A DNA stretch of 25,711 bases from Seminavis robusta (GCA_903772945.1 CAICTM010001619.1:1-25711), one strand, 5' to 3'. Shown: positions 9,575-20,566, counted from the first letter of the stretch. Made by a program: numbers and translations. The notes: generated by a model not told the origin, from the letters alone.

Positions 9575-10040
9575 GACGATTTGGCCAATGCAGCCAATGT
9601 CAAGAAGCCAACGAAATGAAACAAGGTATCTTCACAGAAGTCACGCAAGAGTCATAAAAAATTCAAGAAAATAAATATCACACAAGGACGCAAAAGTCGC
9701 TCCACCGTCCTACTTCAAAAAATTGATAGCCCCACCGAATGCCAATAGCCGCAAACATTGCGACAGCCGCAGACCCCCAAATCTCAAAAAAGGCTCGCGT
9801 ATAGGCGAAAGGAGTTCCAAGTTCTCACGGACGGCACGGCAGTCATTACCAGGCCACATTCACTCGTTCGCATCCATACTCTCTCAACACAAAGGGGGAG
9901 AAGAGAGGTAGATCGGCCGAAGACGAGTCAAGATATTCCAACTAACAAGAGTCGATCACCAAGACACAGATAGCTTAAGTGGCTCCACGCAAAGTACTGT
10001 ATGGGGCTCTAGACAATTAGCGCCAGGGTCCTTAGATGTC
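9575..10040 (+). pseudogene. Degraded second copy of the gene D N-terminal region
   Basis: Bases 9581-9643 match 8440-8497 (GCCAATGCAGCCAATGTCAA, then AACAAGGTATCTTCACAGAA). Scattered shared words such as CACCAAGACACA, AGTACTGTATGGGGCTC and the approach to the PLGM block follow in the same order as copy 2. Indels are so dense that no frame survives. It leads into the better-preserved D segment at 10061. Confidence 0.6.
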
Positions 10041-10870
10041 TATGACCATTTGGCCGTCCCTGATCCACTTGGGATGCATGATATTGGGATGCAGGATATT
10101 TTTGGAAGTCCGATGCGGATACCAAGTTGACCCACTTGGGATGGAAGGAGCTTCGCGTTTATTGGGGTTGAGCCCGGATTTGTTACAAGTTGAGCAAGCA
10201 AACGGTATAACTTGCAAACCGGCATACGGAGGCGAATCAACTTGGATGGTTGAGCAAACAAACCGCAATAACTTGGACGGTTGAGCACGGATTTGATTGG
10301 CAAGCAAACACCTACAGAGTCAGGTCTGTCCAGTTTTGTGTACAATGTTTCAACACCAATGGTTTCAAAGAACATGCTTCCATCCTACACTGCACCCACC
10401 CCCAAGCAACTTTTCTGTGAAACTGTCGCCCTGGCATCTCTTGGATCAATCCCAACCCAGGAAGGGGGAGAAGAAGAAGCTGTAGAGGAAGCTGTTGGAG
10501 TGGCACCGTGGAACCTCCCACTTCAGGGTATTCCAGTAACAGGCAACACGGAATCACGGTGTATGGGACCCAGAGGATACTACTTCTGGGACATAACTTT
10601 CCCCGAACAGCCCAGACTGGTTCAAAAATGACGTCCCAAAAGTGGATTGGAATGGACCACCTACGAGAAGTCCTGTCCAGTGCCTGTGGATGAGCCATGC
10701 TATTCTGTTGGGGTTCGCGATTAGGGATTCACCTGTACCTCTGCTAAAGATTGATGCCAGTAGAAAAAAGCCAAGGAACCCACTTTTTCAGTAGTATGTT
10801 AGTTGCTCTAAGCTTCTTAGTTGTTACTGTCTCTTGCAAGATCTTTAGTAAATAGATTTAACACCCCTAG
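10041..10870 (+). pseudogene. Gene D C-terminal part, noisy copy
   Basis: Homologous to 24013-24879, with the variant GGGATGCATGATATTGGG shared with copy 3 and not copy 2. Recognisable pieces in shifting frames include GMEGASRLLGLSPDL, LSTDLIGKQTPTESGLSSF, KQLFCETVALASLGSIPTQE and VGVAPWNL. Many single-base losses, often in homopolymers, shorten it relative to copy 3. The stop equivalent to copy 3's is at 10868-10870. Confidence 0.75.
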
Positions 10871-11673
10871 CAGGAGTATAATTGAAGTTATCGCCCCATG
10901 CCAAAGACGAATAAGTTCGGACGAGAACTTAAATTAAAGAGCTAGTCAATCAAAAAAACGAATGAAATAGTACCCTAGTAGCAAGAATGAGCGGTAGAGG
11001 TAAGGAGAGGTGGCCGAGGAGGCGGAAAGCACGAGGGCATGGAAGAACCAGCCCATCGTCGAACAGCAGAAAGTTCATGCAAACCCTCGACCACATGTGT
11101 TAACTTTGGTACAACTGATCTGGAACGGCAGACCAATGATACGCACATGGGAGAGATCGTCATCACGTTGGACAAACGATGGGTGACGACATGAGCAATG
11201 AGCTACGCACCCTGAAACAGACAGTGTGGGTAGCACCGGTGTACTCAGAGGAGACCCGGAACAGGCTTGAAAACGGCGAAGGTAGAAGCGTCGTCCAGCC
11301 CGAGAAAGAAGAAGAGTGTCAGAGTCGAACCGTTCTATCGGAAACCAAGCAGCCTACGGGACTAATACTAGATCAAGATTGAGAGTCAACCATAGAATTC
11401 CCGACTTTGTCCGGTAAGTTAACCGCACGAGTAACACCGGATAGAAAAAACAGCACATAACTGTAATTAATAGAGCCGACCTTGCGGAGGGGTCACATAG
11501 GAACACGGAAGAAGGATTCTTACGGGGGCCTAGAGAAAGGAAGTTGAGGGGGGCGGGCTGATGAAAAGACCATACAGGGACAAAGTACTAAAAGGTTGGA
11601 CTAAAACATAAGAAATAGGGAGCTTCTGTTTCAACTTGAAAACATCTTAACTAGGGCTTGCAAGATACCCGAA
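10061..11673 (+). repeat. Direct repeat of window end (D C-terminus plus Gag start), noisy copy
   Basis: Matches 24045-25711. The first 1221 bases carry a net loss of about 54 bases against the other copy, while the final 392 bases (11282-11673) are identical to 25320-25711 with no difference at all. It ends at the N gap, whereas the other copy ends at the window end. Confidence 0.9.
10987..11673 (+). pseudogene. Ty1/copia gag 5' fragment, copy 1
   Basis: ATG at 10987 starts MSGRG as in the copies at 17125 and 25012; the frame is lost within a few codons (GGTAAGG where copy 3 has GGTAAAGG). Later frames recover the family's text, for example MGDDMSNELRTLKQTV and APVYSEETRNR. It is cut by the N gap. 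The Gag protein would form the element's particle; here only the N-terminal region is present. Confidence 0.75.
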
Positions 11674-11698
11674 NNNNNNNNNNNNNNNNNNNNNNNNN
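11674..11698. other. Assembly gap of 25 N
   Basis: Exactly 25 unknown bases, a placeholder length and not necessarily the true gap size. The left flank is Gag sequence; the right flank begins inside gene A. Confidence 0.99.
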
Positions 11699-13463
11699 CC
11701 GTGCTGCTCTCTTGTAAGGAGCCGCTTGCGCCTTCTTGTCTGGTGTTGCGTTGTCCACTGGTGTTGATTGTGGTGTTGATTGTAACGCTGGTGTTTTCTT
11801 GTCCGACTTTGCTGTTTCCACCTGTGCTAAGCTCAACAAATCGGAAGCAGCTTCAGATTCCTCCTGGTTTAGTCGTGGGACGAACGTTGGGACCAACGTT
11901 GGGTTGCAGGATGGGTAGCTGCTTTGTTGTCGGCTGTGTCTTTGTTGGCGTGTCTTTGTCGGCTGTGTCTTGTCGGCTGTGTCGGCGGATGGATTGGATG
12001 GATTGTCGGCGGATGGATTGTCGGCTGCTGCTTTCGTGCGGCTGCTGCTTTCGTGTTGGATGTATCGGCGGATGGATTATCGGCTGCTGTCGTGTCGGCT
12101 GTTGCTGCGCTGCTGCTGCTGCTGTTGCTTTCGCTGCTGGCGCTGGTACTGTTGCTTCGTTTGCTTTGCCATTTGAGTTTGCTTTGCCATTTGTAGTTCG
12201 CCTTTGTAGCTGCATTTGTAGCTGCTTTGCCGTTCGTAGCTGATTTGCCGTTTGGAGATCCGGAATCGGGTCTTCCATGGAAGGGAAGGGTTTCGTGGAG
12301 TTTTGTCTGTCGCATCTTATTGCCACCACGCTTCTGCTTCTTCCTTGAGGCAGGAGAGGCTAAGGGAGGGGAGGCTGTGTTTGACTTCCTCTTCTCTTGC
12401 TGTTGCTTCTTCTGTGTGACTGGAGGAGACTTCTTCTTCGACTTCTTGTCCTGGCGGGCGACTTCTTGGTCCTGGCGGGCGACTTCTTTTGGGGGCGATT
12501 GAAGTGGTCTTCGAGTCGCGTCTGCCCGTGGGACGCCATCTTTTCTTGCAATCCTTCTTCCACCTTTCGGTCCATCGCTTCTTTGAACTTTGTAAACTGA
12601 GTGATAGGCATGAGCACTTCAACGACCCAATCGGTAACACCGGCTCTAACATCTCTCTTGTGGGAGTCCTTGAACGTCCAAAGAAGCTTATGCAAATATT
12701 TTCTTCCGTCTAGAATACCCTGCCAGAATTCTGGAACGGTAGGAAGGTCTGGGACCGTACAGGCCATCCCGTCTGTTTCACAAACCGTTCGCACTCGGTC
12801 CTGCATATCTCGGTATCCGTTGAAGACCGTCCCGTAGCATGTCATTGCAAAAGTTCTAATGCTACTATCCGGATTTCCGAGGTGTGGCACTTTCCATCGG
12901 AGGTTTTCCAGCTTTTCGATAGGCATCGTCAACTCTGTCCGTGAACTGACATGTTGCCCCAAATGAAGTCAAATATGTCAAACTTCATGACGCAAGCAAT
13001 CATAATCATTAACCCAAACGTTTGTTGGAACGGTGTGACCTTTCTGCGGCTGAGGGAGAGGGAGAGGATAGCCATACGGAAGTCGTCCCATTGTTCTCCC
13101 AACTGAGAAGCCGCTCGGATTCGCGCTTCGGCTTCAACCTGCCACTTGTGCCGTTTCATGTCCCTCTGTGCAATCAATTCCAAATCACGACGTTTCTTAT
13201 CTCGTTTTGAGGGAAGATAACTTGATGCCGTGTTGCCATCCTTTCCATGCTGTCTCGAAGACGCTGAACGCGGTCCTCACTTGCCTGTTGCCCTTCCTCC
13301 TCCAAGGATTCATCATTCAAATCGTCGTAGCTTCTTGAACCACTGGAACCATCATCTACATCTTCTTCCATCTTTTCATCTCATTCTTCTTTGTATCATC
13401 TTCTTCTTCGGGGGCTAATAGGGCACCTTCCGCCATTCTTCTTTCAAGGGCACCTCCGGCCAT
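11699..13463 (-). pseudogene. Gene A, copy 2: N-terminal part only, truncated at the gap
   Basis: Candidate start is ATG at 13463-13461 (MAGGALERRMAEG). The acidic block (EEDVDDGSSGSRSYDDLNDE), the MPIEKLENLRWKVPHLGNPD block and WQGILDGRKYLHKLLWTFKD are present. This copy is in frame across the 5205-equivalent site, where copy 1 has lost one base. The Asp/Ala-rich linker follows, and the sequence then runs into the N gap, so the HhH-GPD domain is absent here. Other frameshifts (near 12980 and 12360, and in the linker) differ from copy 1. Confidence 0.75.
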
Positions 13464-13665
13464 TGCAAGTTGGGTACGCAAGTTACTGTAGTTTACTATT
13501 AGTGGTAGATTGTAGTCGTCGTCGTCCTTATGAGTGGTCCTTATGAGTGGCCAACCAACCAACCTGAGTGGCCATTCTTGTTACTGCGTTCTTGTTACTC
13601 AAAAATTGATAAAAAGTGGCCACAGTTCCCATGGTTTTTTGGGTGTTAAATAAAATGCGAGAGAG

Positions 13666-13700
13666 AGTCAGCCGGTTGGCAATTTGCCAACCGGCTGACT
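13666..13700. repeat. Perfect palindrome, 17-bp arms (copy 2, distal)
   Basis: Same arms as 6214-6248, but the single centre base is T instead of A. Confidence 0.95.
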
Positions 13701-13752
13701 TTTAGTTCGGTGATATGCAAGTGCTCCAACCAATCTTTAATAATTCAAGAGA

Positions 13753-13794
13753 AAGAGTCAGCCGGTTGGCAAATTTGCCAACCGGCTGACTCTT
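13753..13794. repeat. Perfect 42-bp palindrome (copy 2, proximal)
   Basis: Identical to 6301-6342 over all 42 bases. Confidence 0.95.
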
Positions 13795-14381
13795 AGTTCG
13801 GTGATTAGATTAAGAAGTGCTCCAGCCAAGTGCTCCAGCCAATCTTTGGTCCACATCCCACATATTACTTAGCACTAAGAAATTCGAAAACCCACTGCAT
13901 AGCATTCACAATAAAGCACCAACATGACTACAACGCACCATGACTACAACGCATTGTCCTTCACAATAAAGCACCAATATGACTACAACGCACTGTCCTT
14001 TTTCCAGCACTCAACGCACTGTCCTTTTTCCAGTCCTTTTTCCGCCAGCACCATCCTCCATTGTTGTCCCCATCCTCATTGTTCGTCCCATCGTTCGTCC
14101 CACGACTGCCCTGCCTATTCTTGTATCCTCTATTCTTGTATCATGGTACTTTGCTTCTCTCTTCTTCTCGTCTTCATTCTTATTCTCATCTTCATTGCTA
14201 CGTCTATTGCTCTTTTGCTATTGCTTCATTGCATCGTCTTCCTCATCTTTATTGCTTCTTCCTCATCTTTATTGCTTCAGGCGCTTATTGCATCAGGCGC
14301 TATTGATTAATCAGGTGAGAATGTCTATTTTTTATAAGGGATTGTGATCGACCAGACTGGACTAACTATTATATATTTGAA

Positions 14382-15215
14382 TCATTCTTCATCCATTTCC
14401 CAAGCTGCAGGAGGGAAGAACTTTGCCTGGACAGCTCGCCGATCGTTTTCGCGCTGTTGTCCCTGGGTCGGGTCAAGTAGGTCCAGGTAAAGATTCTTGC
14501 GGGCCAGTAGGAATGCATCGACCTGGTTTCGTACATTCTGATTGTGTGGGAATGCCAAGAAGGTAGTTAGCCGCTGTGGGCATGCAACAGAATGAAATAG
14601 AGTTCCTCCTTCTCTGGATGCGCGGCCACAGATTGTGCATAGGCATCGAATTGGTGTATGTATCTGGTGAGTAATGGGTTCGCATGTTCTGTTTGATCTC
14701 TTGCTTCTTTTGGTGGAGGATATCAATAACCGCCCGGATCCGCCCAGGAGGCTGATTGTAAACACCCAAATCTAAAACCATTTTGTTTGCCTGTTCTTTC
14801 AGGGGGGTGTTGTCGTTCCCGTGTGAGTCAACGAAAGAAACAAACAAGCAAAGCATCAAAACAAGCTCCCGGTCAGTAATCTCAACTGAGTCTCTTGCTG
14901 GATCCGGCGTCGGCGGGTCTCGTGAAAGCCAGGTGGCGGAATTGGTCCAGAGAAGTTCCAAGGGTAGTAAAACAAACGACAAACATTGAAGACGTTGTAG
15001 TTGGCTACAAGAGTCACAACAAGAACATTGGGTAGGCCAATTGCAAGGAGAAGTCTTTTGACGTCGGTAAGAGGATAGACAGGGAAGGGTTGGAAGTGTT
15101 CGCTTTCATTATCCTGGAGGACTTCATTTGCAATAGCTTGAACATCCATGTGTATTAAACCCATTGACAAATCGCCAATAGATATACGATCGTCCAATTG
15201 AGCCTGGACATTCAT
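14382..15215 (-). pseudogene. Gene C, copy 2: frameshifted
   Basis: Start is ATG at 15215-15213 and stop at 14384-14382, as in copy 1. One base is missing near 14982 (CAAACATTG against CAATACATTG in copy 1), one near 14655 (GAATTGGTG against GAATTGAGTG) and others near 14575. At the site where copy 1 is broken (five G) this copy has six G and reads through (NDNTPLKEQANKMVLDLG). Thus the two copies are broken at different places. Same unrecognised product as copy 1. Confidence 0.7.
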
Positions 15216-15357
15216 GTTTGCAGCCTATCTCGATTTATGATTGTAGTTATTTAGTATAGACTGTTTGCTGATTGTTGTTATTTAGTAGACTGTTTGCTGC
15301 CGATTGTAGTACACTAGGAGATAGATTAGACTTGACTAGATGGATTACTACACCCAC

Positions 15358-15590
15358 GCCCATTCCCACTCCCAGCGAAACCACTCCCAGCGAAACCACT
15401 CAGAAACCACTCCCAGCGAAACCACTCCCAGCGAAACCACTCAGAACCACTCCCAGCGAAACCACTCAGAACCACTCCCAGCGAAACCACTCACAGCGAA
15501 ACCCATCAGAGCAAAACCACTCCCATCGAAACCCATAACGAAACCACTCCCATGCAGCGAAACCCAACAGCTCCCAGCCAGCGAAAACAT
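15358..15590 (+). repeat. 15-bp tandem array, copy 2
   Basis: Same CCACTCCCAGCGAAA family as 7882-8180 but shorter and with a different order of variants. It lies between divergent genes C and D. Confidence 0.8.
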
Positions 15591-15693
15591 AATAGCAGCA
15601 AACAGCAGCAGCAATCGCATTCATAAAAACATAATAGCAGCAAACAGCAGCATCAATCGCATTCATAAAATCGAAATCATCGTTCCTGACAGA

Positions 15694-16997
15694 ATGGTTC
15701 CTGCAAAGCCCAATGCCGATGCAACCAATGCCAATGCAGATGCAACCAGTGCCAGAAAGCGCGATGCAACCAATGCCAGGAAGCGCGATGCAGCCAATGC
15801 AGCCAATGTCAAGAAGCCCAAGGAAATGAACGATGCAGCCAATGCAGCCAATGTCAAGAAGCCAAGGAAATGAAACAAGGTATCTTCACAGAAGTCCCAC
15901 CCAGCAAGAAGTCATCGGCCGCCTCCACCGCCACCCGCCACCACCGCCCCCACCGCCACCGCCCCCATAGCCCGCAAGACGCCCCCATAGCCCACAAGAA
16001 GTCCGCCCCCATAGCCCACAAGAAGTCCAAGTCATCCACGGCCACGGCCACGGCCAAGTCATCCACGCCCACCACCACGGCCACCAAGACCAAGTCCACC
16101 ACCAACAAGAAGTCATCCACCAAGACACAACCAGCTAAAGTGGCATCCACCGCAAAGTCCACTGTATGGGGCTCCTAGACCTAATTCGACGCCCCAACCG
16201 GGCCCTCTAGACTGTCTAATACATTTGGCGTCCCTGATCCACTTGGGATGCAGGGTGATGGGATGCAGGATATTTTTGGAAGTACTGATGCGGATACCCA
16301 AGTTGACCCACTTGGGATGGAAGGAGCTTCGCGTTTATTGGGGTTGAGCCCGGATTTGATTGGCAAGCAAACCGGCAATCAACTTGGACGGTTGAGCACG
16401 GATTTGATTGGCAAGCAAACACCTACAGAGTCAGGTCTGTCCAGTTTTGTGTACAATGTTTCAACACCAATGGTTTCAAAGAACATGCTTCCATCCTACA
16501 CTGCACCACCCCCAAGCAACTTTTCTGTGAAACTGTCGCCCTGGCATCTCTTGGATCAATCCCAACCCAGGAAGGGGAGAAGAAGAAGCTGTAGAGGAAG
16601 CTGCTGTAGAGGAAGCTGTTGAGTGGCACCGTGGAACCTCCACTTCAGGGTATTCAGTAACATGGCAACAGGAACACGGTGTATGGACCCAGAGGATACT
16701 ACTTCTGGGACATCAACTTTCCCCGAACAGCCCAGACTGGTTCAAACATGACTCCCAAAAGTGGATTGGAATGGACCACTACGAGAAGTCCTGTCCAGTG
16801 CCTGTGGATAGAGCCAATGCTATTGACTGTTGGGGATTCGCGATTAGGGATTCAACCTGTCCTCTGTACTAGAATTTATGCACAGTAGAAAAAAGCCAAG
16901 GAACCCACTTTTTCAGTAGTATGTTAGTTGCTCTAAGCTCTCTTAGTTGTTACTGTCTCCTTGCAAGATCTTTAGTAAATAGATTTAACACCCCTAG
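15694..16997 (+). pseudogene. Gene D, copy 2: full span, frameshifted
   Basis: Start is ATG at 15694 (MVPAKPNADATNANADATSA). It is the only copy in which the basic N-terminal half and the C-terminal half are contiguous: the N-terminal repeats, the KKSSTKTQPAKVASTAKSTV junction, PLGMQGDGMQDIFGSTDADT, only one QTGNQLG unit, TPTESGLSSFVYNVSTPMVS, an acidic EE run, and C-terminal fragments (VDRANAIDCWGF equivalent). Frameshifts occur near 15865, 15950, 16190, 16510 and after 16600. The stop equivalent is at 16995-16997. Expected intact length is about 430-450 residues. Function unknown. Confidence 0.65.
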
Positions 16998-17124
16998 CCA
17001 GGAGTATAAATTGAAGTTATCGCCCCATAGCCAAAAGACGAATAAGTAGTCGGAACGAGAATTAAATTAAAGAGCTAGTCAACAAAAAAAACGAATTGAA
17101 ATAGTCCACCTACCGTACATAACA

Positions 17125-18470
17125 ATGAGCGGTAGAGGTAAAGGAAGAGGTGGCCGAGGAGGCGCAAAGCACGAGGGCATGGAAGAACCAGCCCATCGTC
17201 GAACCAGCAGAAAGTTCATGCAAAGCCCTCGACAACATGTGTTTAACTTTGGTACAACTGGATCTGGAACGGACAGACAGATGATACGCACAATGGGAGA
17301 AGATCGTCATCCACGTTGGACAAACGATGGGTGACGACATGAGCAATGAGCTACGCAACCTGAAACAGACAGTGTGGTAGCACCGGTGTACTCAGAGGAG
17401 ACCGGAACAGGCTTGAAAAGGCGAAGGTACGACGTGAGCGAAAAATAATCGTCTCCTATCGGCAAACCAAGCAAGCCTACGCTACTAGAATCAGAGATAA
17501 CCGAGTCACCAATGACCCGATCTCGGTAGCTTACGCACAACTAACGATAGAAAAAGACAACTCGTTAATGAATAGCCGACCTTACGGCAGCCATAGGCGA
17601 CCCACCGGAAGAGGAACTCCGGGGGCTAGAGAAAGCAGAGTATGGAGGGCTATGAAGACCCACCTTACGAGGTTGGCAAAAATACAAGAAAATAAGAGGC
17701 AAAGCTTTCAACTTTGATCCTAGGGCAGTGCACCCGACTTTAAAGGACAAGATGAAGCAAAACACGGACTACGATGACGTCCTGTTAAGATGCGACCCCA
17801 TGGAGCTACGAAAATGATCCATAAGACGATCATGGCCAGACCGATGATAATTTTGTGTACCACACATTATCCAACTGGAAAAACAACTGTTGAATTTCCC
17901 CAAGGGAGCCTCACCGCTCCCGAATACCACGAGCAATTTACCACGAAGAAGGACATTGCAAACCGTGGGTATTTCCAAGCTACACGACGCAGCGCTGCTG
18001 CATACGGCCAAACTACTCCACCCAGGCACCGAATACGCTGACTGGGAGTCGAAGACCAGAAGACAGTCTCGGCATACGCAGAGGAACGGTACTATAGTTA
18101 CATCTTCTTAACAAATAGTTCAGCCGAAAATACCAAGCTTAAAAAGAAACTGAGGGAGACTTTGCCAAAGGCACTGATAAATATCCCCATACGTTACATG
18201 AGGTATTACACTCTTGGACAAACACACCAAGAGTACATCCCACGACAGTCCACTTCCCACGAAAGCTCCTTCGCTCAGACAGCACAAGGCGGCAGAGGAC
18301 GGGGTGGTGGCAGAGGAAAAAGGCTGCGGAAACTGCGAGCTATGATAAAGAATACTGGAAAGAGAAAGAATGCTTTTCCTGCCACGATAAAGGACATCCA
18401 GCATCGCACTGTCCTGACAAAAATAAAGTAAAAGATAAAGACAAAGACGACGATGACAAGTCGTAGGTCG
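17125..18470 (+). pseudogene. Ty1/copia gag, copy 2, with CCHC zinc knuckle
   Basis: ATG at 17125 starts MSGRGKGRGGRGGAKHEG. The text then follows the diatom copia Gag pattern through many frame changes: HVFNFGTTGSGT, ASYRQTKQAYATRI-like, and a C-terminal nucleic-acid-binding region. The zinc knuckle is readable at 18371-18412 as C-F-S-C-H-D-K-G-H-P-A-S-H-C, a C-x2-C-x4-H-x4-C motif, followed by an Asp/Lys-rich tail. Frameshifts and stops occur every few tens of codons, so no protein could be made as written. Confidence 0.85.
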
Positions 18471-18559
18471 AGCAAGCGTAGCGAAGTCAAGCACGTCGAG
18501 CAAGAATAGCTCTAGTAGCGTTCAATGGAGAACCCTAGCTACTACAGCAAACTGCAAGA

Positions 18560-20130
18560 TAAAATGACGACAGCATTGACAAACCCTGAGAGAGGATGAT
18601 GCCGACTCTGACATCACGAGCGTCAGATGACAGAGAAAGTCGAGAAAGGTTTCGTTACGTTCGACGTACCGCTGTTCGCGGCCGGAACGAAGACGGACGG
18701 AACGAAGACGAACCGACTAAGCAAGGCATAGTCGCCCACACAAAAAGATTGGACGACATAGATATGAGAGAGGATCCACTACTGGACAACCAGTCCACGT
18801 TGGATCTATTCTGTAATAAAGACATGGTTACCGACATCAGGAAACCGATCGTCCAATTACAGATGCAGAGTACCAGGAGGCAGAGCTGAAGGTCCAGAAC
18901 ACAGCCAAGTAGCTGGCCACAAACAGAGAGTATGGTTGATGAAAGAGGAATCAGAACATCTTATCTGTTAAGCATGTCCGCAAGAATTGACAACATACCG
19001 TCTATGATGTACCCGAAGGAACCTACACAGTCTATTAGACCAGGCCTACGGACGTAGTATACGAAATGAACAGTGAAGGATTACACGTTCATGACCCTAG
19101 GAAAAAGGGAAGGCACGCTTGTGAGTACTGTCGCCAGAAAATAAGGAAGGCTTCAGCAAACGACAAGTTAAAGCGCATCAAGGGCAAGCTGCATATAAGC
19201 AACTCGTCTATACATCGATTTAAAGATTTCTCGTGGGCGATTATGAGCAATCAATCGCAAACTGCCCTGTGACCGTCGAAGACATCGACACGCACAAGCT
19301 ATATGGGGCAAGAATATTGGAGCGTTGAAAGGCAAGACCACATCGAACGAAAACGAACGCAGTGGCAGGAATGCAATTGAAAGTGCCAGAGACTTTTTGC
19401 AATTACACAAGGATGTGTTTCCTAGCGATGGACATTTTCTTGTGGCAGGGATTCCGTTCCTGTTAACGCTTAGCCGTAAATCGATTTTTACAACAATCTA
19501 GACACCTGCCCAAAAGGACAGCTGTAAGAGACCATCCTAGAGGCAGTTCAGGAGGTCCATTCGATTCTACAAGGCTCGTGGTTTTAGAAGTCACGACCAT
19601 TCATGTGGACAATGAGTTTGAGCATCTGTCCAACACAATCATGGCAATGCCGGGTGGACCGGTAGTGAACGTTGCCAGTGCTAACGAGCACGTACCGAGA
19701 TCGAACGTAGAATCCGGGTAGTCAAGGAAAGGACACGAGCTGTCCGGCATAGCCTACCGTTTCCACGCAGCCAAAAATATATAACCGACAACTTGGTGTT
19801 ACAAGTCGTCAAACAGTTGACTGTACTTTCCCAAGTAAGTCTGGGGTCAGCGAGACAATGCGCCCCCGTATGATAATGATGGAGAGAGCCCAGGACTATA
19901 AAAGCACCTAAGCCTGCAGTTCGAGACTACTGCCAGGTGTATGAAGAAGACTCGCCCCTTAACACGCATGGTAGGACGCGACAAAGGCGGCCATCTGTAT
20001 GGAACGAGCGGAAATAAGCAAGGAGGCTACAGATTTATGAGCCTCCGCTCCCGCAAGAAAATTACTCGGCATTCATTGGGACAAATCCCAATTGGCCGAC
20101 ACAGTGATAGCTAAGTCAAATTGCAATGCA
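18560..20130 (+). pseudogene. Ty1/copia protease and integrase region, heavily broken
   Basis: The protease-like block LLDNQSTLDLFCNKDMV has its Asp codon at 18785-18787. The integrase N-terminal and core pieces follow in order: RFKDFSWAIMSNQ (about 19210-19250), MDIFLWQG (about 19425), VDNEFEHLS (Asp codon 19608-19610), ANEHVP (about 19680), then pieces equivalent to the post-core region (QLADTVIAKSN near 20095). The spacing fits one element with the Gag upstream. The reading frame changes constantly. The expected reverse transcriptase does not follow; homology stops near 20130 where other sequence begins. Confidence 0.85.
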
Positions 20131-20566
20131 CGGCTCTTAGCTCTTATTCGCGACTGATCTTAGATAGGTGTTTGAGTTGCGACTCATGACTGAGGTCTCT
20201 CGTGAATAGTCATTGTAGACAGGGTTCTACAATGACGTCGCTAGCAATACTACGGTTGATGAATGAAACATCGCTCAGATATTTAGCCAGCGTGGAGTAC
20301 TTCCACGCTACATAGATAAAAGCTTAACGAATCTTCCACGCGTTCCGTTTTTGGATCGTGGAGTGATGTAGATTGCTACCGCAAACCTACTCTTACACAC
20401 TCTACAGTCTCCCGCGGGTTTCAGATCTACGATCCTTTGTTGTAGATCTCACTCGTTGATTAGTATTTCATAGCTTTCCTAATCCTCTCATACTTTCATT
20501 CTCTCAAACTCAAAACACTCGAAAAGATCTTACACTAGCTTTAGCGTAGTGGCATTTTTTTAACAA
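20131..20566 (+). other. LTR-like or leader sequence upstream of Ty3/gypsy gag
   Basis: No coding frame. The stretch is pyrimidine-rich with TCTCACTCGTTGATTAG and TTTCATTCTCTCAAACTC, as is common for LTR U5 or leader sequence, and it ends just before a Gag-like start at 20567. An inverted repeat CGTGGA-GTACTTC-CACG occurs near 20289-20310. I cannot place LTR boundaries because no second copy is present in the window. Confidence 0.4.

Larger units (their letters stand above)
13464..14381. other. Intergenic spacer between genes C and A, copy 2
   Basis: Same contents as 6003-6916 but with fewer or different short tandem units: one fewer CCAACC unit, rearranged CATGACTACAACGCA units, one TTCATTCTTATTCTC instead of two. 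No supported gene. Confidence 0.6.
11699..16311. repeat. Direct segmental repeat, copy 2
   Basis: Counterpart of 4248-8953 in the same orientation. The A, C and D order and both palindromes are kept. Beyond 16311 this copy continues directly into the D C-terminal part, which copy 1 lacks at the equivalent place. Confidence 0.93.

Noticed and set aside
11331..11360. tRNA-like GTCGAACC sequence
   Set aside because: No matching arms or acceptor stem around it.
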